Positions 46,399-55,332 of a stretch of DNA of 64,000 nucleotides are shown here, one piece after another. The notes below the pieces were generated by a model. That model ran no database searches. It saw only the letters and a program-made list of their open reading frames with translations, and was not told the origin of the DNA. The position numbers were made by a program, and so were the translations under genes. The stretch spans positions 1 through 64,000 of the forward strand of contig JARJFC010000005.1 of assembly GCA_029310945.1 (NCBI GenBank). Direction: 5' to 3'. This DNA is from Leptospira sp. 96542 (GTDB lineage Bacteria > Spirochaetota > Leptospiria > Leptospirales > Leptospiraceae). Numbering within the stretch: position 1 is the stretch's first letter; the number at the start of each line of letters is the position of its first letter.

Positions 46399-47682
46399 TT
46401 ATATCGTATATCCATCAGGGATTGTGGTATGTCTGGGTACAACAATGATCCCGTCTCGGATCCTTACAAATTCATCTTCGTATTCCATATGGTTTTCCAA
46501 ATTGAGGAGCCGAACACCCGCACCAATCGCACAGTCTTTGTCCACGATGGTTTTGCGGATTTCGCAATTTTGCCCAATCCCAATCGGAATCTTTCCCGAC
46601 TTGCGGTCAAAATACCCGTAGTGGTCGATGCCCATGATGATGGAATCATAAATTCTGGAACCTGCGTCCACAAATTGCCGAACACCAATGATGGAACGGT
46701 GAACTTCACATTGGTTGAGGATGGTTCCTTCTGAAATCAGTGCTTGGTTGACAATGGCGTTGTTGATCTTTGTGGGAGGGAGCGAACGTGCCCTGGTGAA
46801 GATCGGTGTCTTTTCTAAATACAAATTGAATTTGGGAAAAGCATCGGTTAGCATCAAGTTGGCTTCGTAAAATGCCTTGATCGTTCCGATGTCTTCCCAG
46901 TACCCATCATACACGAAGGCTTTGACTTTCCGTTCGCGGATGGCATTGGGAAGGATTTCTTTTCCAAAATCGGCCATGGATTTGTCTTCCAAAACCTCAA
47001 CAAGTGTGTTTGTGTTAAAAATATAGATGCCCATATTGGCAAGAAAGTTACCGTCTTCCGCCCGGCAATGTTCCACCTGAGAGAGGTCAGTCGGTTTTTC
47101 GACAAACTCATTTGTGACTCCCCCGACTCCCGTTTTTACAATTCCAAGTCCATAGATTCGATCTTCTGGGATAGAATTACAAGCCACTGAAATTTGCGTA
47201 TCTGGATCCATTAAATGACTCTGCATAAAATGTGCTAGATCCATATTGTACAATTGATCTCCCGAAAGTATGAGAACATATTTTGGCCTTTGCTGCCTGA
47301 TATAAGGCAAAACCTTCCTTACTGCGTCAGCTGTTCCTTCAAACCAATGGTCACTAGAAACGGTTTGTTCTGCTGCAATGATTTCCACAAAACTCTTCTG
47401 GTGGATGGAATTGGAAGCATAAGTTCTATGGATATGGCGGTTGAGGGAGTACGAATTGAACTGTGTGAGGATAAAAATTTTATCAAACCCACTATTGAGT
47501 GAATTGGAAATGGGAATGTCGATGAGCCTGTACTTGCCACCAAAACTAACCGCAGGCTTAGACCTTTTCTCTGTTAGTGGTAGAAGCCGAGTACCCTTAC
47601 CACCTCCCAGGATGATGGTGAGGACTTCTTCTTTTTTTAAAATGATGTCCACACATTCGATTGAATCTTCCTGGAAGCGCAT
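46399..47682 (-). CDS. glgC: Glucose-1-phosphate adenylyltransferase
   Basis: GlgC makes ADP-glucose for glycogen. N-terminal LGGGKGTRLLPLTEKRSKPA, the catalytic LILSGDQLYNMD, substrate sequence GLGIVKTGVGG and FVEKPTDLSQ, NMGIYIFNT, and a left-handed beta-helix C-terminus (SIIGVRQFVDAGSRIYDSII). The 427 residues fit the bacterial type. It follows purQ by 18 bp. Confidence 0.94.
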   Translation of the reverse strand: MRFQEDSIECVDIILKKEEVLTIILGGGKGTRLLPLTEKRSKPAVSFGGKYRLIDIPISNSLNSGFDKIFILTQFNSYSLNRHIHRTYASNSIHQKSFVEIIAAEQTVSSDHWFEGTADAVRKVLPYIRQQRPKYVLILSGDQLYNMDLAHFMQSHLMDPDTQISVACNSIPEDRIYGLGIVKTGVGGVTNEFVEKPTDLSQVEHCRAEDGNFLANMGIYIFNTNTLVEVLEDKSMADFGKEILPNAIRERKVKAFVYDGYWEDIGTIKAFYEANLMLTDAFPKFNLYLEKTPIFTRARSLPPTKINNAIVNQALISEGTILNQCEVHRSIIGVRQFVDAGSRIYDSIIMGIDHYGYFDRKSGKIPIGIGQNCEIRKTIVDKDCAIGAGVRLLNLENHMEYEDEFVRIRDGIIVVPRHTTIPDGYTI

Positions 47683-47700
47683 ATACTTAAGCCAACTAAT

Positions 47701-48348
47701 TCATTTATTCAGTAAAGCTGACAAAATTGGTTTACCATCTAACTTGCCGGTATACGGGTTCATCGCCCGTTCAGGGTGCGGCATCATGCCCAATATATTT
47801 CCTTTTTCATTACAAATGCCTGCGATGTCTCTGAGTGAACCATTGGGATTTTCTTTGTATCGGAAAACCACTTGTCCATTTGTTTCTAGTCGATTTAGAG
47901 TTTCTTCATCCGCAAAGTAGGCTCCTTCCCCATGGGCAATGGGAATGGAAAGTGGATTTGAAAGCCCAAGCCCCATAACACTGTTCTCACTGGGGAGTAA
48001 GTCAACATCCTTACATACATATTTCAAAGTACGATTGTGCAATAAGGCGCCTGGCAAAAGCCCAGCTTCCGTGAGGATTTGAAAACCATTACAAACACCA
48101 AGCACCTTCCCACCTTTTTTTGCATAGGACACCACAGATTCCATAGCAGGACTAAACTTTGCCATGGCTCCGCAGCGCAAATAATCTCCAAAGGAAAAGC
48201 CACCCGGCAAAACCACGAGATCAGGATTGTCTTCAAAATGATCTTTGTGCCAAGTGTACAAAACCTCGGCTCCAAAATCATTTTGCAGAACACTCCCCAT
48301 GTCCTTGTCACAGTTTGACCCAGGAAATGTTACCACCCGAACTTTCAT
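47701..48348 (-). CDS. purQ: Phosphoribosylformylglycinamidine synthase, glutaminase subunit
   Basis: PurQ supplies ammonia to PurL for FGAM synthesis. Class I glutaminase motifs: FPGSNCDKDMG, VLPGGFSFGDYLRCGA, nucleophile Cys in GVCNGFQILTEAG, and the His/Glu region MMPHPERAMNPYTG. The 215 residues are usual. It overlaps purS by four bases. The large synthetase subunit PurL is not in this window. Confidence 0.96.
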   Translation of the reverse strand: MKVRVVTFPGSNCDKDMGSVLQNDFGAEVLYTWHKDHFEDNPDLVVLPGGFSFGDYLRCGAMAKFSPAMESVVSYAKKGGKVLGVCNGFQILTEAGLLPGALLHNRTLKYVCKDVDLLPSENSVMGLGLSNPLSIPIAHGEGAYFADEETLNRLETNGQVVFRYKENPNGSLRDIAGICNEKGNILGMMPHPERAMNPYTGKLDGKPILSALLNK

Positions 48349-48593
48349 ACAGCCTCGACCACAAATTGGTAGGTTTCAATGACTTGGTTCACAAGAACCG
48401 ATTCACAAATTTCCTTGGCCATTGAATTAGCTTCGTCTATGGATTTTGCATCCAACTTCACTTCGATGTATTTTCCCACCCGGACATCTTTTAGAGCTGT
48501 GCGGCCTTGGTCGTTCAGGGTTCGGAGTACGGTTTGTCCTTGCGGATCAAGGACGGATTCTTTAAGGCTTACGTTGATTTTTGCGACAAACAT
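48345..48593 (-). CDS. purS: Phosphoribosylformylglycinamidine synthase, PurS subunit
   Basis: An 82-residue PurS: FVAKINVSLKESVLDPQGQT, ARG-type TLNDQGRTALKDVRVGKYIE, and VNQVIETYQFVV. It bridges PurL and PurQ. It overlaps purC by 25 bp upstream and purQ by 4 bp downstream. Confidence 0.95.
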   Translation of the reverse strand: MFVAKINVSLKESVLDPQGQTVLRTLNDQGRTALKDVRVGKYIEVKLDAKSIDEANSMAKEICESVLVNQVIETYQFVVEAV

Positions 48594-49444
48594 AGTTTGA
48601 TTTTCTCTTCTAATTCTAAGTATTTTTTATGCAGTTCCTGGATCAAGGATTCTGGGAGTTTGGGAGGGGGAGGATTTTTATCCCAAGTTGTGGATTCGAG
48701 CCAATTGCGGAGGATTTGTTTATCATAACTCTCCGGGGTTTTACCGAGAACATAGGTGGATTTATCCCAATACCGAGAAGAATCTGGAGTGAGGATTTCA
48801 TCGATGAGAATCGGTTCCCCATCCAAGATCCCAAATTCAAATTTTGTATCGCAGAGTAAAATTCCAGCAGTTTCCATTCGTTTGTGCGCTTCCGAGTAAA
48901 GGGCAATGGAGATGGATTTTAATTTTTGGAATAGTTCCGAACCCACTTCTTTTTCCATTGTATCTTCGCTCACATTTTCATCGTGCCCAACATCATTTTT
49001 GCGCGCGGGTGTAAAAATTGGTGTTTCAAATTTCTGCGACTCCAAAAGCCCTTTTGGGTATGGGGTATGAGCAATTGTTGAATGAGTTTTGTATTCTTTC
49101 CAAGCAGAACCCGTGAGATACCCCCTGACCACACATTCAAAGTCCACTCGTTTTGCCTTTTTCACGAGTACAGAACGTTCAGAAAAATTTAGATCGCGAG
49201 CAAATGGTTCAGGCAATCGAGCAAACTCTGTCGCCACCAAATGGTTCGGATAGGATTGAAAATAAGAAAACCAAAGATTGGAAACCCTCGTGAGGATTTT
49301 TCCTTTATCGGGAACTGGTTCAGAAAAAACCACATCAAAGGCTGAGATTCGGTCGGTTGCGACCATGAGGAGTTTGTCTCCTAAATCGTAAACGTCCCTC
49401 ACCTTACCACGATAACTTGGGCTAGGAATTAAATCTGTATGCAT
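48569..49444 (-). CDS. purC: SAICAR synthetase
   Basis: PurC ligates aspartate to CAIR in purine synthesis. Motifs: YRGKVRDVYDLGDKLLMVAT, DRISAFDVVFSEPVP, KTFECVVRGYLTGSAWKEY-like VDFECVVRGYLTGSAWKEY, LCDTKFEFGI and DEILTPDSSRYWDK. The 291 residues match the longer bacterial type. It overlaps the upstream phosphatase gene by 16 bp. Confidence 0.95.
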   Translation of the reverse strand: MHTDLIPSPSYRGKVRDVYDLGDKLLMVATDRISAFDVVFSEPVPDKGKILTRVSNLWFSYFQSYPNHLVATEFARLPEPFARDLNFSERSVLVKKAKRVDFECVVRGYLTGSAWKEYKTHSTIAHTPYPKGLLESQKFETPIFTPARKNDVGHDENVSEDTMEKEVGSELFQKLKSISIALYSEAHKRMETAGILLCDTKFEFGILDGEPILIDEILTPDSSRYWDKSTYVLGKTPESYDKQILRNWLESTTWDKNPPPPKLPESLIQELHKKYLELEEKIKLCLSQKST

Positions 49445-50556
49445 ACCATTGCCATATCATCTTTGGGAGTTGATTTCCCGCAGAATTCCAATATTTTTTG
49501 TTGGACCGATTCCAAAACACTTTCAGAACTGAGAACCGAAGTATGGAAAATTTCTTTCATCCCCTCTTCTGTGATGAATTTTGTTTGGTCATTCATTGCT
49601 TCGCTTGCTCCATCTGTATACATAAAAAGATGAGAACCTTGTTTTAACTGAACAGATTGTACGTCATCTTCTGATAACATATTGATTCCCATAATCATCG
49701 GACTCATACCTTTTAAAAATTTTGTTTCGCCATCCATATGAATGATGGGTGCAGGGTGCCCGCCATTTACATAAAAAAGTTTCAAATCAGAATCAAGTAT
49801 CGCATAACAAAATGTAATAGCATAATCTTCTGGCAAAACAAGTTCCATGTTCTTTCTTAAATGACCTACTCTTGCGTTTAAGTCCATTCCCGGAACCAAG
49901 TTGAATAATTGCATCTTAAACATAGCACCAATAAGAGCAGCACTTGGACCATGCCCAGAACAATCTGCTATGACAATGTGTAATTTTTTTTCTTCAATCC
50001 AACAATCTACAAAATCACCTCCAATTTGCAGATACGGATGAAAAAGTGTTTGTGCCCTAATCCCATTCCAAATGAATTTTTTTTCTGGAATGAGTTGGTC
50101 TTGTACTCGTCTTGCTGTTAACAATTCCTTTTCATAGCTTAATTTTTGCCGATACAGTTCGTCTTGTAAATCTTTAATCCGAATGACAGATTGAATTTTG
50201 GCCACCAACTCACGTTTATTAAACGGTTTATTGATAAAATCGTCGCCTCCATTCTTCATCGCTTCCTGGTATCCAATTTCTCTGTCAATGGAAGTAATGA
50301 ATAAGATAGGAAGTAATTTAAACTGTTCCATTGAACGCAATTCGCGGCAAAAAGAAAACCCATCTTGGACTGGCATATTTACATCCAAAAGTAAGGTATC
50401 AATTCGAGTGTTTAGTAATACTAGCCTTGCTTCTTCTGCAGAGAATGCAGTGTAAGTCGTATAACCTTCGTTCTGTAAAAGGAATTTTAATAATTCCACA
50501 TTTTCGAGAACATCATCAACGATTAAAATTTGGTGTTTGTTCTCTTTTGGTTCCAT
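49429..50556 (-). CDS. Response regulator with RsbU/SpoIIE-type phosphatase domain
   Basis: N-terminal receiver domain (ILIVDDVLENVELLKFLLQN, phosphoacceptor Asp in LLLDVNMPVQDG, then LFITSIDREIGY and INKPFNKRELVAKI), a coiled linker to about residue 165, then a PP2C SpoIIE phosphatase (HPYLQIGGDFVDCWIEEKKL, IADCSGHGPSAALIGAMFK, YVNGGHPAPI, YTDGASEAMND). Such proteins usually act on anti-anti-sigma factors. TTG 50565 is possible, but ATG 50556 lies one base after the ccmC stop. It is coupled to ccmC and purC, an unexpected operon for a signalling phosphatase. Confidence 0.9.
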   Translation of the reverse strand: MEPKENKHQILIVDDVLENVELLKFLLQNEGYTTYTAFSAEEARLVLLNTRIDTLLLDVNMPVQDGFSFCRELRSMEQFKLLPILFITSIDREIGYQEAMKNGGDDFINKPFNKRELVAKIQSVIRIKDLQDELYRQKLSYEKELLTARRVQDQLIPEKKFIWNGIRAQTLFHPYLQIGGDFVDCWIEEKKLHIVIADCSGHGPSAALIGAMFKMQLFNLVPGMDLNARVGHLRKNMELVLPEDYAITFCYAILDSDLKLFYVNGGHPAPIIHMDGETKFLKGMSPMIMGINMLSEDDVQSVQLKQGSHLFMYTDGASEAMNDQTKFITEEGMKEIFHTSVLSSESVLESVQQKILEFCGKSTPKDDMAMVCIQI

Positions 50557-50557
50557 A

Positions 50558-51304
50558 CTATGCAAAATCCGATTTTATGGTATTTCGTAAGGATTGGATC
50601 TTTTCAGAGCGATTCGTCAAAAGAAAAAATATCAAAAATAAAAAATGATACGACAGAACAGAAATCCAAAATGTTTGTTTCATGTCTAAATCCATCCCAC
50701 CCTTACCCAAAATACTGCCTGGGTGGTTTCCTGGGTTTTCGATCCAACGAATTGCCCCCCAAGTAAGGATCGAACTCACAGCACAAAGTACAGATAAGTA
50801 GGAGGAAATCAGTGCCTTTTTTTTTGCATCGATGACAAGGTAACGAAAGATAAAATAACTAGCCAAGGTGAGGCAAAGGATAAAGAAAGATTGTAACCTT
50901 GCATCTGTCCTGTCCCAAGGTACACCCCAGGCGCTGTATGCCCAGATGGGACCTGAAAACAAAACCCCGATCGCAAAAACAAAAGCAAGTTGATTTGCCA
51001 CAAAGGCTAGACGATCCCAGATATTCTTTTTTGTTATCAAATAAACGATAGAAAATAAAAAAGACAAAATTGGACCATATAACGCAATCCATGCGACAGG
51101 AACATGCAAATAAAATATCCGGTGACTTTGACCTTGTTCCAAAATTACGTTTGGATAAAGTAGGGATAAAAAAACTGAAAATATGAGGCAAGAGCCAGTG
51201 ACCAAGTACAAAGTTAGGTCTACAATGGGTGAAAAAAGTTTGATTTTACGATCCACTTTCTTCCATGATTTTACCGATCCCAAAGAAATTCTAGGAGAAA
51301 ACAA
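50558..51304 (-). CDS. ccmC: Cytochrome c maturation protein CcmC-like
   Basis: A 248-residue membrane protein with six or so helices and the heme-handling elements HVPVAWIAL (conserved His) and SGPIWAYSAWGVPWDRTDARL-like WGVPWDRTDAR (WWD-type motif). A second His is near NPGNHPGS. It belongs to the CcmC/CcsA heme-delivery family. With ccmB and ccmA upstream it should form the CcmABC heme-export complex for c-type cytochromes. Confidence 0.87.
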   Translation of the reverse strand: MFSPRISLGSVKSWKKVDRKIKLFSPIVDLTLYLVTGSCLIFSVFLSLLYPNVILEQGQSHRIFYLHVPVAWIALYGPILSFLFSIVYLITKKNIWDRLAFVANQLAFVFAIGVLFSGPIWAYSAWGVPWDRTDARLQSFFILCLTLASYFIFRYLVIDAKKKALISSYLSVLCAVSSILTWGAIRWIENPGNHPGSILGKGGMDLDMKQTFWISVLSYHFLFLIFFLLTNRSEKIQSLRNTIKSDFA

Positions 51305-51310
51305 AAACCC

Positions 51311-51976
51311 TTAGTCATTCTTCAAAATTTCCACAAAAATGGAACCAAGCCCTGCATAGAATAGAATGAAAAAAATAAGGAGTCCGACAGATGGAAAATA
51401 AAATCCCGGCTCCACCCAAAATCGATTTTCAGCTTCTAAGCCAAACAAAAATAAAGGTACAGAAAATGGGAGCTGCAAAAGTGGAATGACAATCTCTTTC
51501 ATTCGGCTTTCAGAGGAAATCAGTCCAAGGGAAACTCCGAGAAATACCAAAGATCCCGCACCCAAAGTGGAAAACAAGAACTCACCCCAGTACCGATCTA
51601 AGTCCATATTCAAAAAAAACAGATTTAGAACAAATAAAACCGCTGCGTTCACTAATGTCGTAAAAAACCAAACCACCAAGGATTTGATTAAATACAAATT
51701 CATCGCGGGGGCAGAACCAAGACTTGTTTCCCAACCGGAAGACTCTCTTTCTTCCCAAAGGCTTTGGCTCACGATCACAAAATTTAGAATGAATAAAATT
51801 GCCCATTTTAATCCCCTTACACTTTTTTCAGGCAAAGCTTCGTTCACTTCGATTGAGGAATAAAAAATAAAAATGACGGAAACACTCAAGGTGAATAAGG
51901 AGATAATCCCACCTAAAGAACGACCAACCAAATGAAATTCTTTTTTAAGTAAAGCTTTCCACATAACAACTGCCAT
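51311..51976 (-). CDS. ccmB: Cytochrome c maturation protein CcmB-like
   Basis: A 221-residue membrane protein with about six hydrophobic helices and the N-terminal WKALLKKEFHLVGRSLGGII typical of CcmB, plus SQSLWEERESSGWETSL. An alternative start at ATG 51964 would remove four residues and fits the E. coli CcmB N-terminus. It overlaps ccmA by 32 bp and ends 6 bp before ccmC. Confidence 0.82.
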   Translation of the reverse strand: MAVVMWKALLKKEFHLVGRSLGGIISLFTLSVSVIFIFYSSIEVNEALPEKSVRGLKWAILFILNFVIVSQSLWEERESSGWETSLGSAPAMNLYLIKSLVVWFFTTLVNAAVLFVLNLFFLNMDLDRYWGEFLFSTLGAGSLVFLGVSLGLISSESRMKEIVIPLLQLPFSVPLFLFGLEAENRFWVEPGFYFPSVGLLIFFILFYAGLGSIFVEILKND

Positions 51977-52577
51977 TCTGGATCATAATTTTGGAAGTCC
52001 ATTCTAAGGTTTTAGGAATCCCATGTAACACAATGATGACGAGCCTCGTTTTGGATTCTTCATTTAATTGCCTCACAAGTGCATCTACAGATTTTTGATC
52101 AAGGCCAGTGAAGGGTTCATCAAATAATAATATTTCCGATTTGGATAAAAGACACCGCATAAGAGCAACTTTCTGTTTCATCCCTCGAGAGAACATATAC
52201 ACTGGGTCAAACCTTCGTTTATCTAAATGGAAAGATTCTAATAAAAATTTCTGTTTTGGGATTTGTTTTTGCACCAATTGCACCCCACCTTCCAAACCCA
52301 AAAAATACTCCAAATTTTCTTCCAAACTGAGCGATGTGTACAAACCCAATTCATGTCCCAAATATGTGATCGTTTTCACACCTAGTGGCCAATGCCAAAG
52401 CTGAGAATATTTTGCTTTATGGTAAATTTCTTTGAGGAGGGTGGATTTACCTGCCCCATTGTCTCCTTCGAAGATACAAAGCCCTGTTCGAAAAAAGCGA
52501 ATGGAAACCTCTTTCAAAATGGTTTTTTCGCCGACAGTTATACTAAGAGATTGGGATTCTAATAGAACCTCGTCCAT
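51945..52577 (-). CDS. ccmA: Cytochrome c maturation ATPase CcmA-like
   Basis: A 210-residue ABC ATPase: Walker A FEGDNGAGKSTLLKEIYH, signature MFSRGMKQKVALMRCLL, Walker B ILLFDEPFTGLD, and His in VLHGIPKTLEW. The short length, YLGHELGLYTSLSLEENLEY and the following ccmB/ccmC genes support CcmA. The start (GGTGA about 7 nt upstream) is only 9 bp from the divergent TPR gene start. Confidence 0.85.
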   Translation of the reverse strand: MDEVLLESQSLSITVGEKTILKEVSIRFFRTGLCIFEGDNGAGKSTLLKEIYHKAKYSQLWHWPLGVKTITYLGHELGLYTSLSLEENLEYFLGLEGGVQLVQKQIPKQKFLLESFHLDKRRFDPVYMFSRGMKQKVALMRCLLSKSEILLFDEPFTGLDQKSVDALVRQLNEESKTRLVIIVLHGIPKTLEWTSKIMIQNGSCYVESFT

Positions 52578-52586
52578 ACAATCACC

Positions 52587-53603
52587 ATGATTCGGTACCT
52601 AGTTTGCATCGCACTTCTGTTTTTTTTCTTTCCTTCGCTTTCTCCGCAAAAACGGATCGGAAATAAAGAATACCAAGAATTACTTTGGGGTAAGGATGAA
52701 GAATTTGACATCACAGATTTTCCCAATGGATCCCTTATTTACCACAGAGAAGATTTTATTCTGGCAAGAGGCAAAGTTTTCCAAGGTGAACCTCCTCCAT
52801 CCATCGGAAGTTTTGTATATGAAAATGAAACAATTTCAAATTCTGGAGATTGGAACAATAAAACAATCGAACTTTTGTTAACCTCAAAAGAAAACAAAAG
52901 AGAAGAAGTCATAAAACGTTTGGAAGCTGGTGTAAAGTTTGACCCTCAGTTTTTTCCTTTTCGATACAATCTAGGAAGGTTATATGAACTAGAAATGTTG
53001 TATGACAAAGCTTTGGTTCAATTTGAATATGCAAAGGCAGAAATTCCTGAATATTACAAAACCTATCTCCATATTGCTATTCTATCTGAAATTACAAGAC
53101 AAGTTTATTATGCGATCATGAACTATAAACTTGCGATTGAAAAAAATCCATACGACACAGAAGCTCTCATTCGACTGAGTGATCATTATTTAGAAACCGG
53201 TTTAAAAAATAGAGCTCTTATCTACTTAAAAAAAGCTCTTACCATTGAGGAAGAAAGCCCCAATGTAAAACTTGGGTTTGCAAGGCTTGAGATGGAAAAA
53301 GGGAATTACCATATTGCCTATAAAATTTTTAGTAGAACATCTCTCACCACGGGTGAAGGGAAACAAAAACCATACGATAAGAAATTTCATTATTATTTTG
53401 CTGAAACTGCTTCAAAGGTAACAGATTATGAAACTGCAGAAGAACAGTATACAAAGATGTTATCCTTTAAGAACGATCCATTTTTTGCTACAGTATCCTC
53501 TAAAGTAATAGCACGCAGAAGGGACATCGCCAAAAAATTTGCGGAGGCAAAACGAACTCAATTGGATGACAGCGAAGAAACTGAAGTTCCACCAAACGAA
53601 TGA
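52587..53603 (+). CDS. Exported TPR-repeat protein
   Basis: A 338-residue protein with a signal peptide (MIRYLVCIALLFFFFPSLS) and tetratricopeptide repeats from about residue 110 to 260 (FRYNLGRLYELEMLYDKAL; LHIAILSEITRQVYYAIMNY; ALIRLSDHYLETGLKNRALI; LGFARLEMEKGNYHIAYKI). The tail is acidic (DDSEETEVPPNE). TPRs are protein-binding scaffolds; the partner is unknown. No Shine-Dalgarno site is obvious and its start is 9 bp from divergent ccmA, so its promoter must lie inside ccmA. Confidence 0.83.
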   Translation: MIRYLVCIALLFFFFPSLSPQKRIGNKEYQELLWGKDEEFDITDFPNGSLIYHREDFILARGKVFQGEPPPSIGSFVYENETISNSGDWNNKTIELLLTSKENKREEVIKRLEAGVKFDPQFFPFRYNLGRLYELEMLYDKALVQFEYAKAEIPEYYKTYLHIAILSEITRQVYYAIMNYKLAIEKNPYDTEALIRLSDHYLETGLKNRALIYLKKALTIEEESPNVKLGFARLEMEKGNYHIAYKIFSRTSLTTGEGKQKPYDKKFHYYFAETASKVTDYETAEEQYTKMLSFKNDPFFATVSSKVIARRRDIAKKFAEAKRTQLDDSEETEVPPNE

Positions 53604-53609
53604 GAGGTT

Positions 53610-54359
53610 TTACTTTGAACGAGAACTCACAAGTGATTGTAACAATTTTGATTTAGGATTTTTTAGCAAATTTATAGTTTCTCCCGATTCCACAATTTGA
53701 CCTTCATCCAAAACAAAAATATAATCTGCGATGTATTGTAAAAAACCCAAATCATGTGAAACAACAAGGCTACCCAAACCCATATTGTTTTTAATTTTTA
53801 TCAGAAAATCTGCAATTTTTTTCTGAACAAATACATCAAGAGCGGTGACGGGTTCATCCAAAAGTAAAAACTGAGGATTGCACAATAACGCTCGTATAAT
53901 GGCAAATCTTTGTAATTGTCCCCCGCTCTGTGCGAATTTATCTTTTTCGAGTAAGTCCTCATCCAAAACAAATTCGCTAGTAAATTTTTTGATCCTAGTC
54001 GTTTCTTCTGCGATCGATTTCGCAGGCAAAACAAAACCCTTGCGGATCCGTTCTGGTTCCAAAAGATTCTCTAACATCGATTTGTGAGGAGAAAATACAG
54101 AATGTGGATCTTGAAAAACAGGAATTAAAAAATGATCCTTTTTGGGGTCATACATTTTTCCCTTCCAAAAAGATTCACCTGCCACGTAAAATCCGTCTTC
54201 TTTTGATAATAAACCCAAAAGCGAACGAAAGAATGTAGACTTGCCAGAACCCGATTTCCCAATCAAACCAGTAATCTTACCACTATCAATGGTTAGCTGT
54301 ATATTCTTTAGTATTTGTTTATCTTTCCAAGTTACCGAAAGGTTCTTTACTTCTAACAT
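53610..54359 (-). CDS. Lone ABC transporter ATP-binding protein (oligopeptide/nickel type)
   Basis: A 249-residue ATPase with Walker A LIGKSGSGKSTFFRSLLGLL, Q-loop VFQDPHSVFSPHKSM, signature FAQSGGQLQRFAIIRALL, Walker B FLLLDEPVTALDV and His in VVSHDLGFLQ. The Q-loop FQDP...NP-like segment is typical of Dpp/Opp/Nik ATPases. No permease or binding-protein gene is beside it. It converges on the TPR gene with a 6-bp gap. Confidence 0.87.
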   Translation of the reverse strand: MLEVKNLSVTWKDKQILKNIQLTIDSGKITGLIGKSGSGKSTFFRSLLGLLSKEDGFYVAGESFWKGKMYDPKKDHFLIPVFQDPHSVFSPHKSMLENLLEPERIRKGFVLPAKSIAEETTRIKKFTSEFVLDEDLLEKDKFAQSGGQLQRFAIIRALLCNPQFLLLDEPVTALDVFVQKKIADFLIKIKNNMGLGSLVVSHDLGFLQYIADYIFVLDEGQIVESGETINLLKNPKSKLLQSLVSSRSK

Positions 54360-54429
54360 TTTTTGGTCAGAAAATCATTGATTTCCTCATCTTTAAGTGA
54401 GAGCCTGAGAGAAGAGAGGTTACTGGCAA

Positions 54430-55332
54430 GTGAATTTTATTCGAATCACCGAAGTGGGACCAAGGGATGGGTTACAAAACGAGAAAACCATCATTACAAC
54501 AAAAGACAAAGTAGAATTTGTAAACCTACTCATAGAGTCTGGTCTACAAAACATCGAACTCACTTCCTTTGTCCGTAAAGACAAAATTCCGCAAATGGGA
54601 GATGCGATGGAGGTTTCACAAGCCCTCCTCCCTCAGTGGGAAAACAAAATTCAATTTTCCTGTTTAACTCCAAATCTCAAAGGTTTTGAAAATGCGATGG
54701 AAGCTGGTTACAAAGAAGTTGCCGTTTTCACTGCGACTTCTGAAACCTTTTCTAAGAAAAATACAAACCAAACCGTTACTGAAAATTTTAAAAACTTTGA
54801 ACCCATATTTGATTTGGCCAAAAAAAATAATATGAAAGTAAGGGGTTATATTTCAACTGTGGTGGCTTGCCCTTACGAAGGAAAACAACAGCCCGAAAAA
54901 ACTCTAGATTTAACAAAACGTTTATTGGATATGGGTGCTTATGAAATTTCTTTGGGAGAAACCATTGGCGTAGCTGTTCCTAGTGAGATTGAAACCTTAC
55001 TCTCTATTTTGTTAAAAGAAATCCCGAAAGAATTATTAGCTGGTCATTTCCATGATACTTACGGACTTGCCATTGCAAACACCAAACAAGCATTAGAAAT
55101 GGGTTTACGTTCTTTTGATTCTTCAGCAGGGGGGCTTGGAGGTTGTCCTTATGCAAAAGGAGCGGCTGGGAATCTTGCAACAGACGATTTGGTATACTTC
55201 TTAGAAAGGGAAGGTTACCAGACAGGAGTTGATTTGAAAAAACTAATCCAGGCCTCTGGTTTTATCCAATCAAAGTTGGCAAGAAGTTTAAGTTCGCGAA
55301 CTTTTATTGCGAAATCCAAAGAAAGTGAATGA
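54430..55332 (+). CDS. hmgL: Hydroxymethylglutaryl-CoA lyase
   Basis: HMG-CoA lyase splits HMG-CoA to acetoacetate and acetyl-CoA in leucine catabolism. Motifs: ITEVGPRDGLQNE (metal/substrate), IELTSFVRKDKIPQMGDA, VRGYISTVVACPYEG, LGETIGVAVP, HFHDTYGLAIAN, and the catalytic Cys in GLGGCPYAKGAAGN. Start is a GTG with AGAGG about 12 nt upstream. The 300 residues are usual. Its end overlaps the TIGR02757 gene. Confidence 0.94.
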   Translation: MNFIRITEVGPRDGLQNEKTIITTKDKVEFVNLLIESGLQNIELTSFVRKDKIPQMGDAMEVSQALLPQWENKIQFSCLTPNLKGFENAMEAGYKEVAVFTATSETFSKKNTNQTVTENFKNFEPIFDLAKKNNMKVRGYISTVVACPYEGKQQPEKTLDLTKRLLDMGAYEISLGETIGVAVPSEIETLLSILLKEIPKELLAGHFHDTYGLAIANTKQALEMGLRSFDSSAGGLGGCPYAKGAAGNLATDDLVYFLEREGYQTGVDLKKLIQASGFIQSKLARSLSSRTFIAKSKESE

